Shown: positions 24,556-33,498 of the stretch, one piece after another
Position numbering within the stretch: position 1 is the first letter of the stretch
Layout of the letters: each line of letters opens with the position of its first letter
Origin: Dyella tabacisoli
GTDB lineage: Bacteria; Pseudomonadota; Gammaproteobacteria; Xanthomonadales; Rhodanobacteraceae
Length of the DNA stretch: 64,000 nucleotides
Direction: 5' to 3'
Assembly: GCF_003350925.1 (NCBI RefSeq)
Contig: NZ_KZ857175.1
Span: forward strand, 272,328-336,327
Notes under the pieces: generated by a model
What the model was told of the DNA's origin: nothing
What the model saw: the letters and a program-made list of their open reading frames with translations, nothing else
The model's database searches: none
Made by a program: the position numbers and the translations under genes

Positions 24556-26745
24556 ATGCTTCGTCTTCGCACACTTGTCATTGCCACCTCGATTGCCCTC
24601 GGGGCTTGTTCGCAGCCGTCCAATGATGCCGCCAAGCCGGCTACACCGCCTGCGCCGGCCAGTACCGCCGCCGCGCCGAGTGCGGAGGCCAGCGCCAGTA
24701 ATCCGTTCTTCGTGGCCAGCACTTTGCCGTTCCAGGCGCCGCCTTTCGACAAGATCAAAGAATCCGATTACCAGCCGGCCATCGAAGAGGGCATGAAGCA
24801 GCATCTGGCGGAGATCGAGAAGATCGCCGACAACCCGGAGCCACCGACCTTCGAGAACACCTTTGTGGCGATGGAAAAATCCGGCGCTTTGCTGAGCCGT
24901 GTCACGCATGTGTTCGACAGCATAACCGGCGCCAATACCAGCGACTTTTTGCAGAACGTGGAAAAAGAAGAAGCGCCGAAGCGGGCCGCTCACGATGACG
25001 CCATTGTGCTGAACGGTAAGCTGTTTCAGCGGGTGGAGACGGTCTACAACCAGCGCGAGTCGCTCAAGCTCGATCCCGAGTCGCTGCGTCTGGTCGAAGT
25101 GACCTACAAGAATTTTGTACGTGGCGGCGCCAAGTTGTCCGATGCCGACAAGAGCAAGTTGAAAGAGCTCAACAAGGAAGAGTCCACGCTCAGCACCGAA
25201 TTCACCAACAAGTTGCTTGCGGCAACCAAGGCCGGCGCGCTGGTGCTGGACGACAAGGCCAAATTGGCCGGTCTTTCCGAGGGCGATCTGGCCGCCGCCG
25301 AGCAAGCCGGCAAAGACCGCAAGCTTGACGGCAAGTGGGTACTTCCGCTGCAGAACACCACGCAGCAGCCCGAGCTGCAAAGCCTGACCGATCGTGCCAC
25401 GCGCGAAGCCTTGTTCAATGCCTCGTGGGGCCGCTCGGAGAAGAGCGACGCCAATGACACGCGCGAGCTGATCTCGCGTCTGGCTCAGCTACGCGCCGAG
25501 CAGGCCAAGTTGATTGGTTTCCCGAGCTATGCCGCATGGAAGCTCGAAGACCAGATGGCGAAGACGCCTGATGTGGCGATCAAGTTCATGCAAGACCTGG
25601 TGCCTGCCGCCACCGCGCGTGCGCATGCCGAGGCCAAGGACATTCAGGCGGTGATCGATCAGCAAAAGGGCGGCTTCAAAGTGCAGGCCTGGGATTGGCC
25701 GATCTATGCCGAGCAGGTGCGTAAAGCCAAGTACGACTTGGACGAGACGCAGATCAAGCCGTACTTCGAGATTGATAACGTGCTGCAAAACGGCGTGTTC
25801 TTCGCCGCCAATCAGCTTTATGGCCTGACCTTCAAAGAGCGCAAAGACATTCCGGTGTATCAGCCCGATGTGCGCGTATTCGAGGTGTTCGACAAAGACG
25901 GCACTTCGATGGCGCTGTTCTATTGCGATTACTTCAAGCGCGACAACAAGAACGGCGGCGCCTGGATGAGCAATTTCGTCGATCAGTCCAAGCTGCTCGG
26001 CACCAAGCCGGTGATCTACAACGTCGCCAACTTCACCAAGCCGGCACCGGGCCAGCCGGCGCTGCTGTCGTTCGGCGATGTCATCACCATGTTCCATGAG
26101 TTTGGCCACGGCTTGCATGGCATTTTTGCCGACTCCCAATATGCGAGCTTGTCGGGCGCGGCTACGGCGCGCGACTTTGTCGAATTTCCCTCGCAATTCA
26201 ACGAGCATTGGGCGACCGACCCCAAGGTCTTCGCCAACTACGCCAAGCACAATAAAACCGGCGAGCCGATGCCGCAGGCTCTGGTCGATAAGATCAAGAA
26301 GGCCGCTACCTTCAACAAGGGCTACGACATGACCGAGGTGGTTGCCGCGGCCCTGCTCGATATGAACTGGCACAGCCTGAGTGCGGATGCGCCCAAGCAG
26401 GATGCCGATAAATTCGAGGCCGAAGCGCTGAAGAAAGACAAGATCGATCTCAGCTATGTGCCGCCGCGTTATCGCTCCAGCTACTTCCAGCATATCTGGG
26501 GCAATGGTTATGCCGCCGGCTATTACGCCTATCTGTGGACCCAGATGCTATCTGACGACGGCTTCGAATGGTTCAAGGAGCATGGCGGCCTGACGCGCGA
26601 TAACGGCGATCGCTTCCGCGCCATGATTCTCTCGCGCGGCAACACCGTGGAGCTGAGCAAGCTGTACCACGACTGGCGCGGCAAGGACCCGGTGGTCGAG
26701 CCGATGCTTATCAATCGCGGGTTGAAAGAAGCGCCGAAGCACTAA
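24556..26745 (+). CDS. M3 family metallopeptidase, periplasmic dipeptidyl carboxypeptidase type (lipoprotein)
   Basis: Zinc oligopeptidase/dipeptidyl carboxypeptidase of 729 residues. The N-terminus is a lipoprotein signal (TSIALGACSQPSND) followed by a Pro/Ala-rich linker, so it acts at the periplasmic face. The zinc-binding motif HEFGH is at about residues 514-518 within MFHEFGHGLHGIFAD, and downstream SQFNEHW supplies the third ligand region. FNKGYDMTEVVAAALLDMNWH and RYRSSYFQHIWGNGYAAGYYAYLW are conserved Dcp blocks. It is likely involved in peptide turnover. It converges with the AraC regulator, leaving only 7 bases between stops. Confidence 0.93.
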   Translation: MLRLRTLVIATSIALGACSQPSNDAAKPATPPAPASTAAAPSAEASASNPFFVASTLPFQAPPFDKIKESDYQPAIEEGMKQHLAEIEKIADNPEPPTFENTFVAMEKSGALLSRVTHVFDSITGANTSDFLQNVEKEEAPKRAAHDDAIVLNGKLFQRVETVYNQRESLKLDPESLRLVEVTYKNFVRGGAKLSDADKSKLKELNKEESTLSTEFTNKLLAATKAGALVLDDKAKLAGLSEGDLAAAEQAGKDRKLDGKWVLPLQNTTQQPELQSLTDRATREALFNASWGRSEKSDANDTRELISRLAQLRAEQAKLIGFPSYAAWKLEDQMAKTPDVAIKFMQDLVPAATARAHAEAKDIQAVIDQQKGGFKVQAWDWPIYAEQVRKAKYDLDETQIKPYFEIDNVLQNGVFFAANQLYGLTFKERKDIPVYQPDVRVFEVFDKDGTSMALFYCDYFKRDNKNGGAWMSNFVDQSKLLGTKPVIYNVANFTKPAPGQPALLSFGDVITMFHEFGHGLHGIFADSQYASLSGAATARDFVEFPSQFNEHWATDPKVFANYAKHNKTGEPMPQALVDKIKKAATFNKGYDMTEVVAAALLDMNWHSLSADAPKQDADKFEAEALKKDKIDLSYVPPRYRSSYFQHIWGNGYAAGYYAYLWTQMLSDDGFEWFKEHGGLTRDNGDRFRAMILSRGNTVELSKLYHDWRGKDPVVEPMLINRGLKEAPKH

Positions 26746-26754
26746 AAGGCGCTT
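26729..26754. terminator. Short hairpin at convergent gene ends
   Basis: AAGCGCC at 26729-26735 pairs with GGCGCTT at 26748-26754 around a 12-base loop. It spans the stop codon of the peptidase gene and the very end of the AraC gene. Stem of 7 bp and no T-run, so weak. Confidence 0.35.
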
Positions 26755-27700
26755 AGTTCAACAGCTTGCTGCCATCTCTTTCGGCGCGAATGCGGCCAGG
26801 GCTGACGCCGCTGACTCGTTTGAATAGACGTCTAAAGGCAGCTTCGCTGCCATAGCCGAGTTGTTCGGCTATGGCAGCTACAGACAGTTGCCGGTCGCGC
26901 AACAATTGTTCGGCCACGCTGACCCGCCACTGGGTCACGTATTGCATCGGCGGCATCTTCATCAAGCGGGTGAATCGTTCGGCAAAGGCAGAGCGTGACA
27001 TACAGGCGCGCGAGGCCATGGCTTGCATGGTCCAGGCATGGCCAGGGGCTTCGTGTACGGCATGCAGTACCTTGCAGATGCGTGTGTCGGTGATCGCGGC
27101 GAACAGGCCGCGGCGCTCCGTCGTGCGGCTGGCGTAGTCGCATATGGCGAGCGTGAACAAGGTGTCCGCCAGTTTGTTCAGTAGCAATTGCCGGCCGGAG
27201 ATGGCCGAATGCGCGACGCCGATCATCATGCTCGACAATTGCCGGAAGGTATCGCTGGCCTCACTCGCACGCACGACAAAGCAGGCCGGCAAGGCCTGGC
27301 TGAGCGGATGCTGCGTGCTGGTGGAAAAATGCAGTTCGCCACAGATCAAGGTGTTGGAATCGGAGGGGTGTGGGCGAGTGTCGATGTTCAGGCGATGCGA
27401 ATCGCCATGCGCCAGTACGACCAGATCGCCGGCTTCCAGATGCAGTGCGTTTTCGAGTGCGGAACTCTCTACGGTGTAATGGCCCGTACCGATCAAATGA
27501 AATAACCCACAAGCGTCATTGGCTTCGCCGTGAAGCGACCGGCCAGGTTGATGCTGTCCGGTGAGCACATCGACGCGCAGCATGGATTGATTCAAAAGTG
27601 ATTCGAGCGCGGGTTCGACGAAAGCCGGTGGTGCGCCGCAGAGTGAGGCGGCAGTGTGTTCGATAAACAAGGGAAATCCCTCCGTCGAGTGGCTCTGCAC
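26753..27700 (-). CDS. AraC family transcriptional regulator with N-terminal cupin-like domain
   Basis: DNA-binding regulator of up to 315 residues. The N-terminal half is a cupin-type sensor domain; the C-terminal ~100 residues carry two helix-turn-helix motifs (TMQAMASRACMSRSAFAERFTRL and SVAAIAEQLGYGSEAAFRRLFKRVSGVSPGRIR). The GTG at 27700 lacks a ribosome site; an in-frame TTG at 27670 is preceded by GGAGGG at good spacing and may be the true start. It lies 43 bases behind bufC on the same strand, so it may be co-transcribed with the bufferin genes. A 9-bp inverted repeat (27679-27687 with 27711-27719) sits at its start. Ligand unknown. Confidence 0.85.
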   Translation of the reverse strand: MQSHSTEGFPLFIEHTAASLCGAPPAFVEPALESLLNQSMLRVDVLTGQHQPGRSLHGEANDACGLFHLIGTGHYTVESSALENALHLEAGDLVVLAHGDSHRLNIDTRPHPSDSNTLICGELHFSTSTQHPLSQALPACFVVRASEASDTFRQLSSMMIGVAHSAISGRQLLLNKLADTLFTLAICDYASRTTERRGLFAAITDTRICKVLHAVHEAPGHAWTMQAMASRACMSRSAFAERFTRLMKMPPMQYVTQWRVSVAEQLLRDRQLSVAAIAEQLGYGSEAAFRRLFKRVSGVSPGRIRAERDGSKLLN

Positions 27701-27743
27701 TGTTATTCGCCGACGGAGGATGGATGGTTACATGGTCTAGTTC

Positions 27744-28526
27744 TTACGATTTAAGACGGTAGGCACCGATCAGGCCCGCCTCCAGCCATTGCCGCAGCAG
27801 GGCCGTCATGCGCGGCAGCGCCTTGCTCGGGGGGTGGTATTCGGCCAGGCGTTCGCATAGAGCGGTGAACGGCTCTTCACGCATGGCGGCGTTCAATAGC
27901 TGCCGTTCGTCTTCAGCGAGCGGTCGATAGTGCACGGTGAGCGCCTGGCGCCACACCAGCAGGTGTCGTGGTTGCCGGTAACTGCGCATGCGTGGGCGAG
28001 GTTCTTGCCGATCGGCAGCGCGACGGAAGCTGTCTACGTTGCAGGTGACCGGCAAGATTTGTAGATGGCCTTGTGGACGCAGGCAAAGTTCGGCCCATGC
28101 TTCGGCCGGAATATCGGCCAGATCGGCCGCGTTGATCGTCGGCTCGTCGGCGGCATCGAATACCGTGGAAATAGCCCAATCCAGTCGCGCCATATCGGCG
28201 AGTGCCGGTTTGTCGCGCCAGGGGCGGCTGAACTCCAGAAAGGCCGCGAGGCCGGCGCCGTGCCAGCGTATGTTGTAGTGACCGGATGGATGCGCTTGCA
28301 CATAGCTATCGAGCATGGCGTCGAAGCGTTGACCGACCATCAGGCGCAGGCCGGGAAACTCCGTACTTAATGCATCACGCAGTCGTATACGGTAGCCATG
28401 CCGGTAGACGGCGAGGCGGGTGACCGCGTCGGCGTGAGCATCGCCGCGCAGTTCACGTAATCGAGGGGTATTGTCGGCAAGCACGGCTTGTAGCAAGCGC
28501 TGCTGAAGCGTCTGCAGCGTATTCAT
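27744..28526 (-). CDS. bufC: DUF2063 protein, BufC-type partner of the MNIO enzyme
   Basis: Protein of 260 residues whose N-terminal ~100 residues (LQQRLLQAVL...LAVYRHGYRIRLRDALSTEFPGL...YVQAHPSGHYNIRWHG) match the DUF2063 family, annotated as putative DNA-binding but now known as the RiPP recognition partner in bufferin loci. The C-terminal half is a variable alpha/beta region (ELCLRPQGHLQILPVTCNV). Its start overlaps the bufB stop by 4 bases (ATGA), so the two are translationally coupled. Expected role: hold the BufA precursor and present it to BufB. Assignment rests on domain plus neighbourhood. Confidence 0.85.
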   Translation of the reverse strand: MNTLQTLQQRLLQAVLADNTPRLRELRGDAHADAVTRLAVYRHGYRIRLRDALSTEFPGLRLMVGQRFDAMLDSYVQAHPSGHYNIRWHGAGLAAFLEFSRPWRDKPALADMARLDWAISTVFDAADEPTINAADLADIPAEAWAELCLRPQGHLQILPVTCNVDSFRRAADRQEPRPRMRSYRQPRHLLVWRQALTVHYRPLAEDERQLLNAAMREEPFTALCERLAEYHPPSKALPRMTALLRQWLEAGLIGAYRLKS

Positions 28527-29374
28527 GCGGCACGCTGCAGCCACGGCGCCGCCAATGTGCGGGCGTGATCGAGTTCGGTCATTAGTTCGGCGAGCGGGGG
28601 GATGTGGTCATCGCGCTCGATCATCGTCGATACGTGGCCGTAGCGTTTTACCGCTTCGATATAGAGATCCCATACCGCGTTGGCGACGGGCGCATCGTGG
28701 GTGTCGATGATGAGCGGTCCGCCATGCTCATGGCCGGCCAGGTGAAACTGTTGCACGCGTTGCGCCGGAATGCCGTCCAGATAATCCAGCGGCGAAAAAC
28801 CGTGATTGCATGCACTGACATAAATATTGTTGATGTCGAGCAAGATAAGACAATCCGCACGCTCCGCTACGGCAGCAAGAAACTGCCACTCGGTTAGCTG
28901 CGAATCGGCGAAGCTGATATAGCTGGAAACGTTCTCCAGCAAAATGCGGCGGCCTAGAACATCCTGCACCCGCGTGACCCGCTCAACCACATGGGCGAGT
29001 GCTTCCTCGGTATAGGGCAATGGCATGAGGTCATGCAGGTTGATGCCTTGCACACCGGTCCAGCACAGGTGATCGGAGACCCAGGCCGGTTCGATATGCC
29101 GCGCCAGTGCGGCGAGCCGTGCAAGATAATCGTCATCCAGCGGATCGGTGCCGCCGATCGACATCGACACGCCGTGCATCACCAGGGGAAAGCGCTCGCG
29201 GAATCGTTCCAGCCATACCAGCGGCCGGCCACCGGGAACCAGATAATTCTCGGAAACGATTTCAAGCCATTGAACGTTACCCGGTTGTTCAAGCAGCGCT
29301 TCGTAATGCTCGACGCGCAAGCCTAGTCCATAACCCAGATAAGGCGCCCGGCTGGATGTGGTTTCGATGGTCAT
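28523..29374 (-). CDS. bufB: Multinuclear iron-dependent oxidase (MNIO, DUF692), BufB-type
   Basis: TIM-barrel iron enzyme of 283 residues that oxidatively modifies cysteines of a partner peptide. Typical MNIO blocks with His/Asp/Glu/Asn ligands are visible: LVMHGVSMSIGG, VSDHLCWTG, LLENVSSYISF, LDINNIYVSACNHG, and HLAGHEHGG...DTHDAPV. It is the second gene of the bufA-bufB-bufC order, 50 bases after bufA with an intervening hairpin, and overlaps bufC. In described bufferin systems the enzyme turns cysteines into thiooxazole groups; that reaction is inferred here. Confidence 0.92.
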   Translation of the reverse strand: MTIETTSSRAPYLGYGLGLRVEHYEALLEQPGNVQWLEIVSENYLVPGGRPLVWLERFRERFPLVMHGVSMSIGGTDPLDDDYLARLAALARHIEPAWVSDHLCWTGVQGINLHDLMPLPYTEEALAHVVERVTRVQDVLGRRILLENVSSYISFADSQLTEWQFLAAVAERADCLILLDINNIYVSACNHGFSPLDYLDGIPAQRVQQFHLAGHEHGGPLIIDTHDAPVANAVWDLYIEAVKRYGHVSTMIERDDHIPPLAELMTELDHARTLAAPWLQRAA

Positions 29375-29381
29375 AAGATGG

Positions 29382-29417
29382 GGCGAGGTATTCCGAGAGC
29401 TATCGAAATACCTCGCC
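29382..29417 (-). terminator. Hairpin between bufA and bufB (possible attenuator or processing site)
   Basis: GGCGAGGTATT at 29382-29392 and AATACCTCGCC at 29407-29417 form an 11-bp perfect stem with a 14-base loop. It fills the gap between the precursor and enzyme genes and has no following U-run. A partial terminator or 3'-end stabiliser here would give more precursor than enzyme. Confidence 0.6.
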
Positions 29418-29424
29418 AGTCACA

Positions 29425-29703
29425 TCAAGATGCTTTCTTCGCGTCGGCCACGGCAGCGTCGCAAGCCTGCTGGTCTTTCTGCATGGTGAAGCCTTGGCCC
29501 TTGCATGCATTCTGGCCTTTGCAAGCGTTGCTCGCCTGCTTACAAGCGCCATGGCCTTTACAGGACGACGAGTTCATGCACTTGACCTCGGCCGTGCTGC
29601 CTTTTGCCATTTTGTCGGCCGGGGCGGCGGACAGTGCGGTCACGGCGAACAGGCCAGCCACCATGACAGCCATGGCGCCACCATTGAGCTTATTCATCTT
29701 CAT
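29425..29703 (-). CDS. bufA: BufA-type bufferin precursor peptide (cysteine-rich RiPP metallophore)
   Basis: Precursor of 92 residues with a Sec signal (AVMVAGLFAVTALSAAPA) and a mature part with six cysteines at 42, 48, 54, 61, 67 and 81. The repeated CKG-x2-AC pattern (SCKGHGACKQASNACKGQNACKGQGF) is that of the BufA2 subfamily of periplasmic bufferin-type metallophores. The frame extends upstream, but the ATG at 29703 gives the signal peptide directly, with GGACTC-type weak ribosome site. It is followed by bufB and bufC. After modification and export it should sequester copper or another thiophilic metal; this is inferred from the family. Confidence 0.9.
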   Translation of the reverse strand: MKMNKLNGGAMAVMVAGLFAVTALSAAPADKMAKGSTAEVKCMNSSSCKGHGACKQASNACKGQNACKGQGFTMQKDQQACDAAVADAKKAS

Positions 29704-29978
29704 ATCTGAGTCCTTTTGGGTCGTGGAAGCCGCTATGAAACGCGACGTGAGCATGTCTCGCCAAACTTCGTTGTCATTATGCGAAGACTGGCATCGACAA
29801 TGAGATTCTGACTGCCTCGAAAAGCGTTGACTGCATCTGTTCATCCCACTTTTATGCCTGATCGTCCTGCACCTGGCGGGTTTGGACGTGAAGCAAGAAA
29901 GCATGGACGCACGACCATGGTCGATGGGTGACTGCCGCACGCATCATGCAGCCACCATCATTTCATAGGTCGTATCTT

Positions 29979-30440
29979 ATGCGTCAAATACTCGCTGCAC
30001 TGGCCTCGCGCCTGCTCGAAGTGCTATACGCCGGCCGCTGGGTCGGCCCCTTGGTGCTGCGCTTGGGGTTCGGCTATTTCTGGTTGGAGACGGGTATCGC
30101 CAAGGTGCATAACCTGGATGGCTTTACGCAGCGCTTTGTCGGCTGGGGGATCCCGTTTCCCGTTTTCAGCGCGACGATGTCGGCCTGGACCGATTTGCTC
30201 GGCGGCCTGTTGCTGATGCTTGGCTTGTTCACGCGGCTGATCTGTGTGCCGATGATTGTGAACATGCTGGTGGCGATTGCCCTGGTGGTTTCGGCAAGCC
30301 TGTCGGGTCTGGACGACTACGTCGAGACGAACGAAGTGCTGTATATCCTGATCTTCTTCTGGCTGCTGGTTGCAGGGCCCGGCAAAGCGAGCCTGGATAC
30401 CCTGGTAGTGCGTTGGCTGGGTGTTCGCGCGCAAGCGTGA
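29979..30440 (+). CDS. DoxX family membrane protein (BufD-like)
   Basis: Four-helix membrane protein of 153 residues. The DoxX pattern is clear: LVLRLGFGYFWLETGIAKVHNLDGFTQRF, then SAWTDLLGGLLLMLGLFTRL and VNMLVAIALVVSAS. DoxX proteins are a usual fourth member of bufferin loci, but here the gene is divergent from bufA over a 275-base gap rather than at the end of the operon. The ATG at 29979 is chosen from family length; no strong ribosome site is seen. Possible role in redox or export of the modified peptide is inference. Confidence 0.85.
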   Translation: MRQILAALASRLLEVLYAGRWVGPLVLRLGFGYFWLETGIAKVHNLDGFTQRFVGWGIPFPVFSATMSAWTDLLGGLLLMLGLFTRLICVPMIVNMLVAIALVVSASLSGLDDYVETNEVLYILIFFWLLVAGPGKASLDTLVVRWLGVRAQA

Positions 30441-30457
30441 TGTGCCACCACCTGCAT

Positions 30458-30583
30458 CCTGATTGGCTGAGTAGCATGAAAGTGCCTCAGGAGAGGTTCT
30501 TACAAGTGTTGACCCCCTTCCAACCTCCCCCTGCAAGCAGGGGGAGGAGAAAAAACATCAGGTGAGATTCGACGCTAATCAGG
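30458..30583. repeat. MITE-like element, copy B
   Basis: The right end, GAGATTCGACGCTAATCAGG ending at 30583, is the exact reverse complement of the left end of copy A, and about 49 bases inside it (with GGGGGAGGAGAAAAAACATCA) match with about two differences. The left half differs, but CCTGATTGGC at 30458 resembles a decayed opposite end, giving 126 bases against 124 in copy A. It contains its own CCTCCCCCTGC/GCAGGGGGAGG hairpin. It lies between doxX and gshA stops, so it may act as terminator. Confidence 0.65.
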
Positions 30584-30610
30584 CTCCCGCATGGCGAGGG
30601 GCGCCATGAG

Positions 30611-31978
30611 TCAGTAAGCGAATTCGCGAAACACCGGATCGACGCTACCGCCCCACGCACCATGAAATAGCTCCAGCTTGCGCTCGGCCGGCGTTTGATT
30701 GGCTTCGGCGATTTCGATCAGCGGTTCGAGAAACAGGCTTTCGTCGGCGCCGTGGCGATTGAGCCGGGCGCGGCGCTTGAGGCCATGGACGGCGATCTTC
30801 AGGGTTTCCTGTGCCAGTTCGCGCACGCGATGGCCGCGGAACGGTAGCTTCAACGCCTGCTTGGGGACGCCGTCGCGCAGGGCGTGACGCTCCTCGCGGG
30901 TGAAATCTTTGACCAGATCCCAGGCGGCATCCAGTGCCTGGTCGTCATAAAGCAGGCCGACCCACAGCGCGGGCAGGGCGCAGAGGCGACCCCATGGGCC
31001 GCCGTCGGCGCCGCGCATCTCCAGGTACTGCTTGAGCCGCACTTCAGGAAATGCGGTGGTCAGGTGATCGGCGAAATCGCGCATCGTAGGCCGTGCGCCG
31101 GGCAAGGCGGCCAGCTTGCCGGCCATGAACTGTTTGAAGTCCTGACCGGACAGGTCGATATAGCGGCCGTCCTGGTAGCTGAAATACATCGGCACATTGA
31201 GAATGTAGTCGACATAGCGTTCATAGCCGAAGCCATCTTCAAAGACGAAGTCGAGCATGCCGGTGCGGTCGGCATCGGTATCCGTCCACACGTTCGAACG
31301 ATAGGATAGATAGCCGTTTGGACGGCCTTCGGTAAAGGGCGAGTCGGCAAACAATGCAGTGGCGATCGGCTGCAGTGCGAGGCTGGTGCGGAATTTCTTC
31401 ACCATGTCCGCTTCGCTGGAAAAATCCAGATTCACTTGCACGGTGCAGGTGCGCGTCATCATGTCCAGGCCGAGCGAGCCGACCTTGGGCATGTACTCGC
31501 GCATGATTTTGTAGCGGCCTTTGGGCATCCACGGCATTTCGTCGCGACGCCACTTGGGCTGAAAGCCCATGCCGAGAAAGCCGATGCCAAGCTCGTCGGC
31601 GACCGAGCGAACTTCTTCCAGATGCGAGTTCACTTCGCAACAGGTCTGGTGAATGGTTTCCAGCGGGGCGCCGGAAAGCTCCAACTGGCCGGCGGGCTCC
31701 AGGGTGATCGAGGCGTTGTCGCGCGACAGCGCTACCGGATTCTCGCCTTCGCGTGCGACCGACCAACCATAGCGCGTGGCGATGGTTTCCAGCAGCACGC
31801 GGATACCACGCTCGCCCTCGAAGGTGGGCGGGCGCAGGTCGTCATTGCGAAAGCCGAATTTTTCGTGCTCCGTGCCAATGCGCCACGCCTCGGGCGGTTT
31901 TTCGCCGGCGGCAAGGTAATCGACAAGTTGTTTGCGATCGCCGATCGGCGTGCTCTGAACGGCACTGGGTATGGACAC
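30611..31978 (-). CDS. gshA: Glutamate--cysteine ligase
   Basis: First enzyme of glutathione synthesis, 455 residues, of the plant/alpha-proteobacterial class rather than the enteric GshA class. Signature segments: [72 protein letters not shown] and [24 protein letters not shown]. The last block with EMRGADGG is a hallmark of this class. The gene stands alone, followed by the repeat element. Supplies thiol for metal and redox stress, which fits the neighbourhood but is not evidence of a link. Confidence 0.92.
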   Translation of the reverse strand: MSIPSAVQSTPIGDRKQLVDYLAAGEKPPEAWRIGTEHEKFGFRNDDLRPPTFEGERGIRVLLETIATRYGWSVAREGENPVALSRDNASITLEPAGQLELSGAPLETIHQTCCEVNSHLEEVRSVADELGIGFLGMGFQPKWRRDEMPWMPKGRYKIMREYMPKVGSLGLDMMTRTCTVQVNLDFSSEADMVKKFRTSLALQPIATALFADSPFTEGRPNGYLSYRSNVWTDTDADRTGMLDFVFEDGFGYERYVDYILNVPMYFSYQDGRYIDLSGQDFKQFMAGKLAALPGARPTMRDFADHLTTAFPEVRLKQYLEMRGADGGPWGRLCALPALWVGLLYDDQALDAAWDLVKDFTREERHALRDGVPKQALKLPFRGHRVRELAQETLKIAVHGLKRRARLNRHGADESLFLEPLIEIAEANQTPAERKLELFHGAWGGSVDPVFREFAY

Positions 31979-32073
31979 GGGTGATTCCTCGTCGAGTCAG
32001 CGACTCACTGTGGGGGTGGCGGTGGAGAATTCAAAGGCCCATCTGTCCGGCATGCGGCCGGGCGCGCCGCACA

Positions 32074-33498
32074 TCATCGTTTGCTTGGTTTTTCGCTCGG
32101 AAGTGCCCCCGCGGGGCTGACGTTGCTCGGTGCGGGAAAGTCGATGCGCATGCGTGCGCCCTGACAGTCGTGACTATCCAAAATACTGAAATGAGCGCCA
32201 TGCGCGCGTGCCGCCTCATCGACGATCGCCAAGCCCAGGCCGCAACTGTCGCGTTCGCTGCCGGTGCCATGATAGAAACGTTCGCGCACACGCTCGCGTT
32301 CGGCGATCGGAATGCCCGGACCGCTATCGTCGACCTCAAGAAACGGTTGTCCTAGTTCGATGCCGCAGCGTAGCGTGATATGCCCGCCAAGCGGGGTATG
32401 ACGAATGGCATTGTCGAGCAAGTTGAGCAGTAGCTCGCGCAGCAGCCAATACACCCCATAGACCTGCGCCGGCTGGCAGTCGGCGCCAAGGTCGATATCG
32501 CGCTGCAGAGCGTGGTCCAGCGAGTTGCCGATGACCGCGCCGATCAACGCAGGTAGCTCGATCTGGGTGAAGTGACTGGCCAAGTGTGCCGAGGGTTCGG
32601 CGCGCGCCAATGCCAGCAACTGATTGGCCGTGTGGGCGAGCCGGTCGATGCCGCCATGCAATTGAGTGATCCGTGCCTGCAGCGGACTGCCGCTGGCTTC
32701 CTGGCCGAGTACTTCCAGTTGCGCCTTGAGTCCGGTCAGCGGTGTGCGCAGTTGGTGGGCCGCATTGGCGAGAAAGTGTTGTTGCGCAAGTGTGGCATCG
32801 CGCACTGAAACCAGCAGGGTGTTAAGCGAATCGACCAAGGGCCGGACCTCGGCGGGAACCTCGGCGGTCGATATCGGATTCAATGCTTGTGGCGCGCAAC
32901 CAACAATTTGTTCGCGCAAGCGCCGCAGCGGGCGCAGTGCGATGGTAATGCCGAGCAGCGCGGTGCCGAGCATCAGCAGCATCTGAATACTATTGTTGAT
33001 GCCGAACGAGACATCCATGCGATGCACGGCACGATCGCGGCGAAAGGGTATTTCCGCCGCACTGACCACCAGCGGCTCGCCCGCCTCGGTGGTGCGATAG
33101 CTGACCAGCCGCAGTTGCAGGCCCTGGTAAGTCACATCGGCGTAGTCGAGGCCTTTGCTGTTTCGGCCTGCGGCGACGATCGGCAACTGGGCATCGCCGG
33201 CGATGGTGTTGCCATCGAGAGTGCTGACCCGATAGAAGAATTTTTCTTGCGGTGGGGCGCGCAGCGGCGCCGGTGGGCGATCCGGTATCGGGATGTCCAA
33301 CTGCCCATCGGGCGTGCGGCGAATATGCGCGGCAATCGCCAGCGCCGCGCGCGACAGCGAACGATCGAAGGTGCTGTAGATTGGATTGACGATGACTTGA
33401 TGGTCGACCGCGACACCTAGCACCAGCAGCAATAGCAGCGGAGCCAGCAGGTAGCTCAGTAAGCGGCGGCGGATACTGGGTGTGTCAGAGGTCTTCAA
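32074..33498 (-). CDS. Sensor histidine kinase, TctE/QseC-like
   Basis: Membrane histidine kinase of 474 residues. An N-terminal helix (LLAPLLLLLVLGVAVD), a periplasmic 2CSK_N-type sensor with NPIYSTFDRSLSRAALAIAAH, and a second helix (QMLLMLGTALLGITIALRPLRRLREQI) precede the dimerisation domain with its phosphorylated His in NAAHQLRTPLTGL. The ATP-binding boxes follow: NLLDNAIRHTPLGG (N), VDDSGPGIP (G1) and SCGLGLAIVDEAA (G2). The gene overlaps its response regulator by 14 bases. The N-terminal type is common among tricarboxylate (TctE) sensors; the ligand is not known. Confidence 0.9.
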   Translation of the reverse strand: MKTSDTPSIRRRLLSYLLAPLLLLLVLGVAVDHQVIVNPIYSTFDRSLSRAALAIAAHIRRTPDGQLDIPIPDRPPAPLRAPPQEKFFYRVSTLDGNTIAGDAQLPIVAAGRNSKGLDYADVTYQGLQLRLVSYRTTEAGEPLVVSAAEIPFRRDRAVHRMDVSFGINNSIQMLLMLGTALLGITIALRPLRRLREQIVGCAPQALNPISTAEVPAEVRPLVDSLNTLLVSVRDATLAQQHFLANAAHQLRTPLTGLKAQLEVLGQEASGSPLQARITQLHGGIDRLAHTANQLLALARAEPSAHLASHFTQIELPALIGAVIGNSLDHALQRDIDLGADCQPAQVYGVYWLLRELLLNLLDNAIRHTPLGGHITLRCGIELGQPFLEVDDSGPGIPIAERERVRERFYHGTGSERDSCGLGLAIVDEAARAHGAHFSILDSHDCQGARMRIDFPAPSNVSPAGALPSEKPSKR

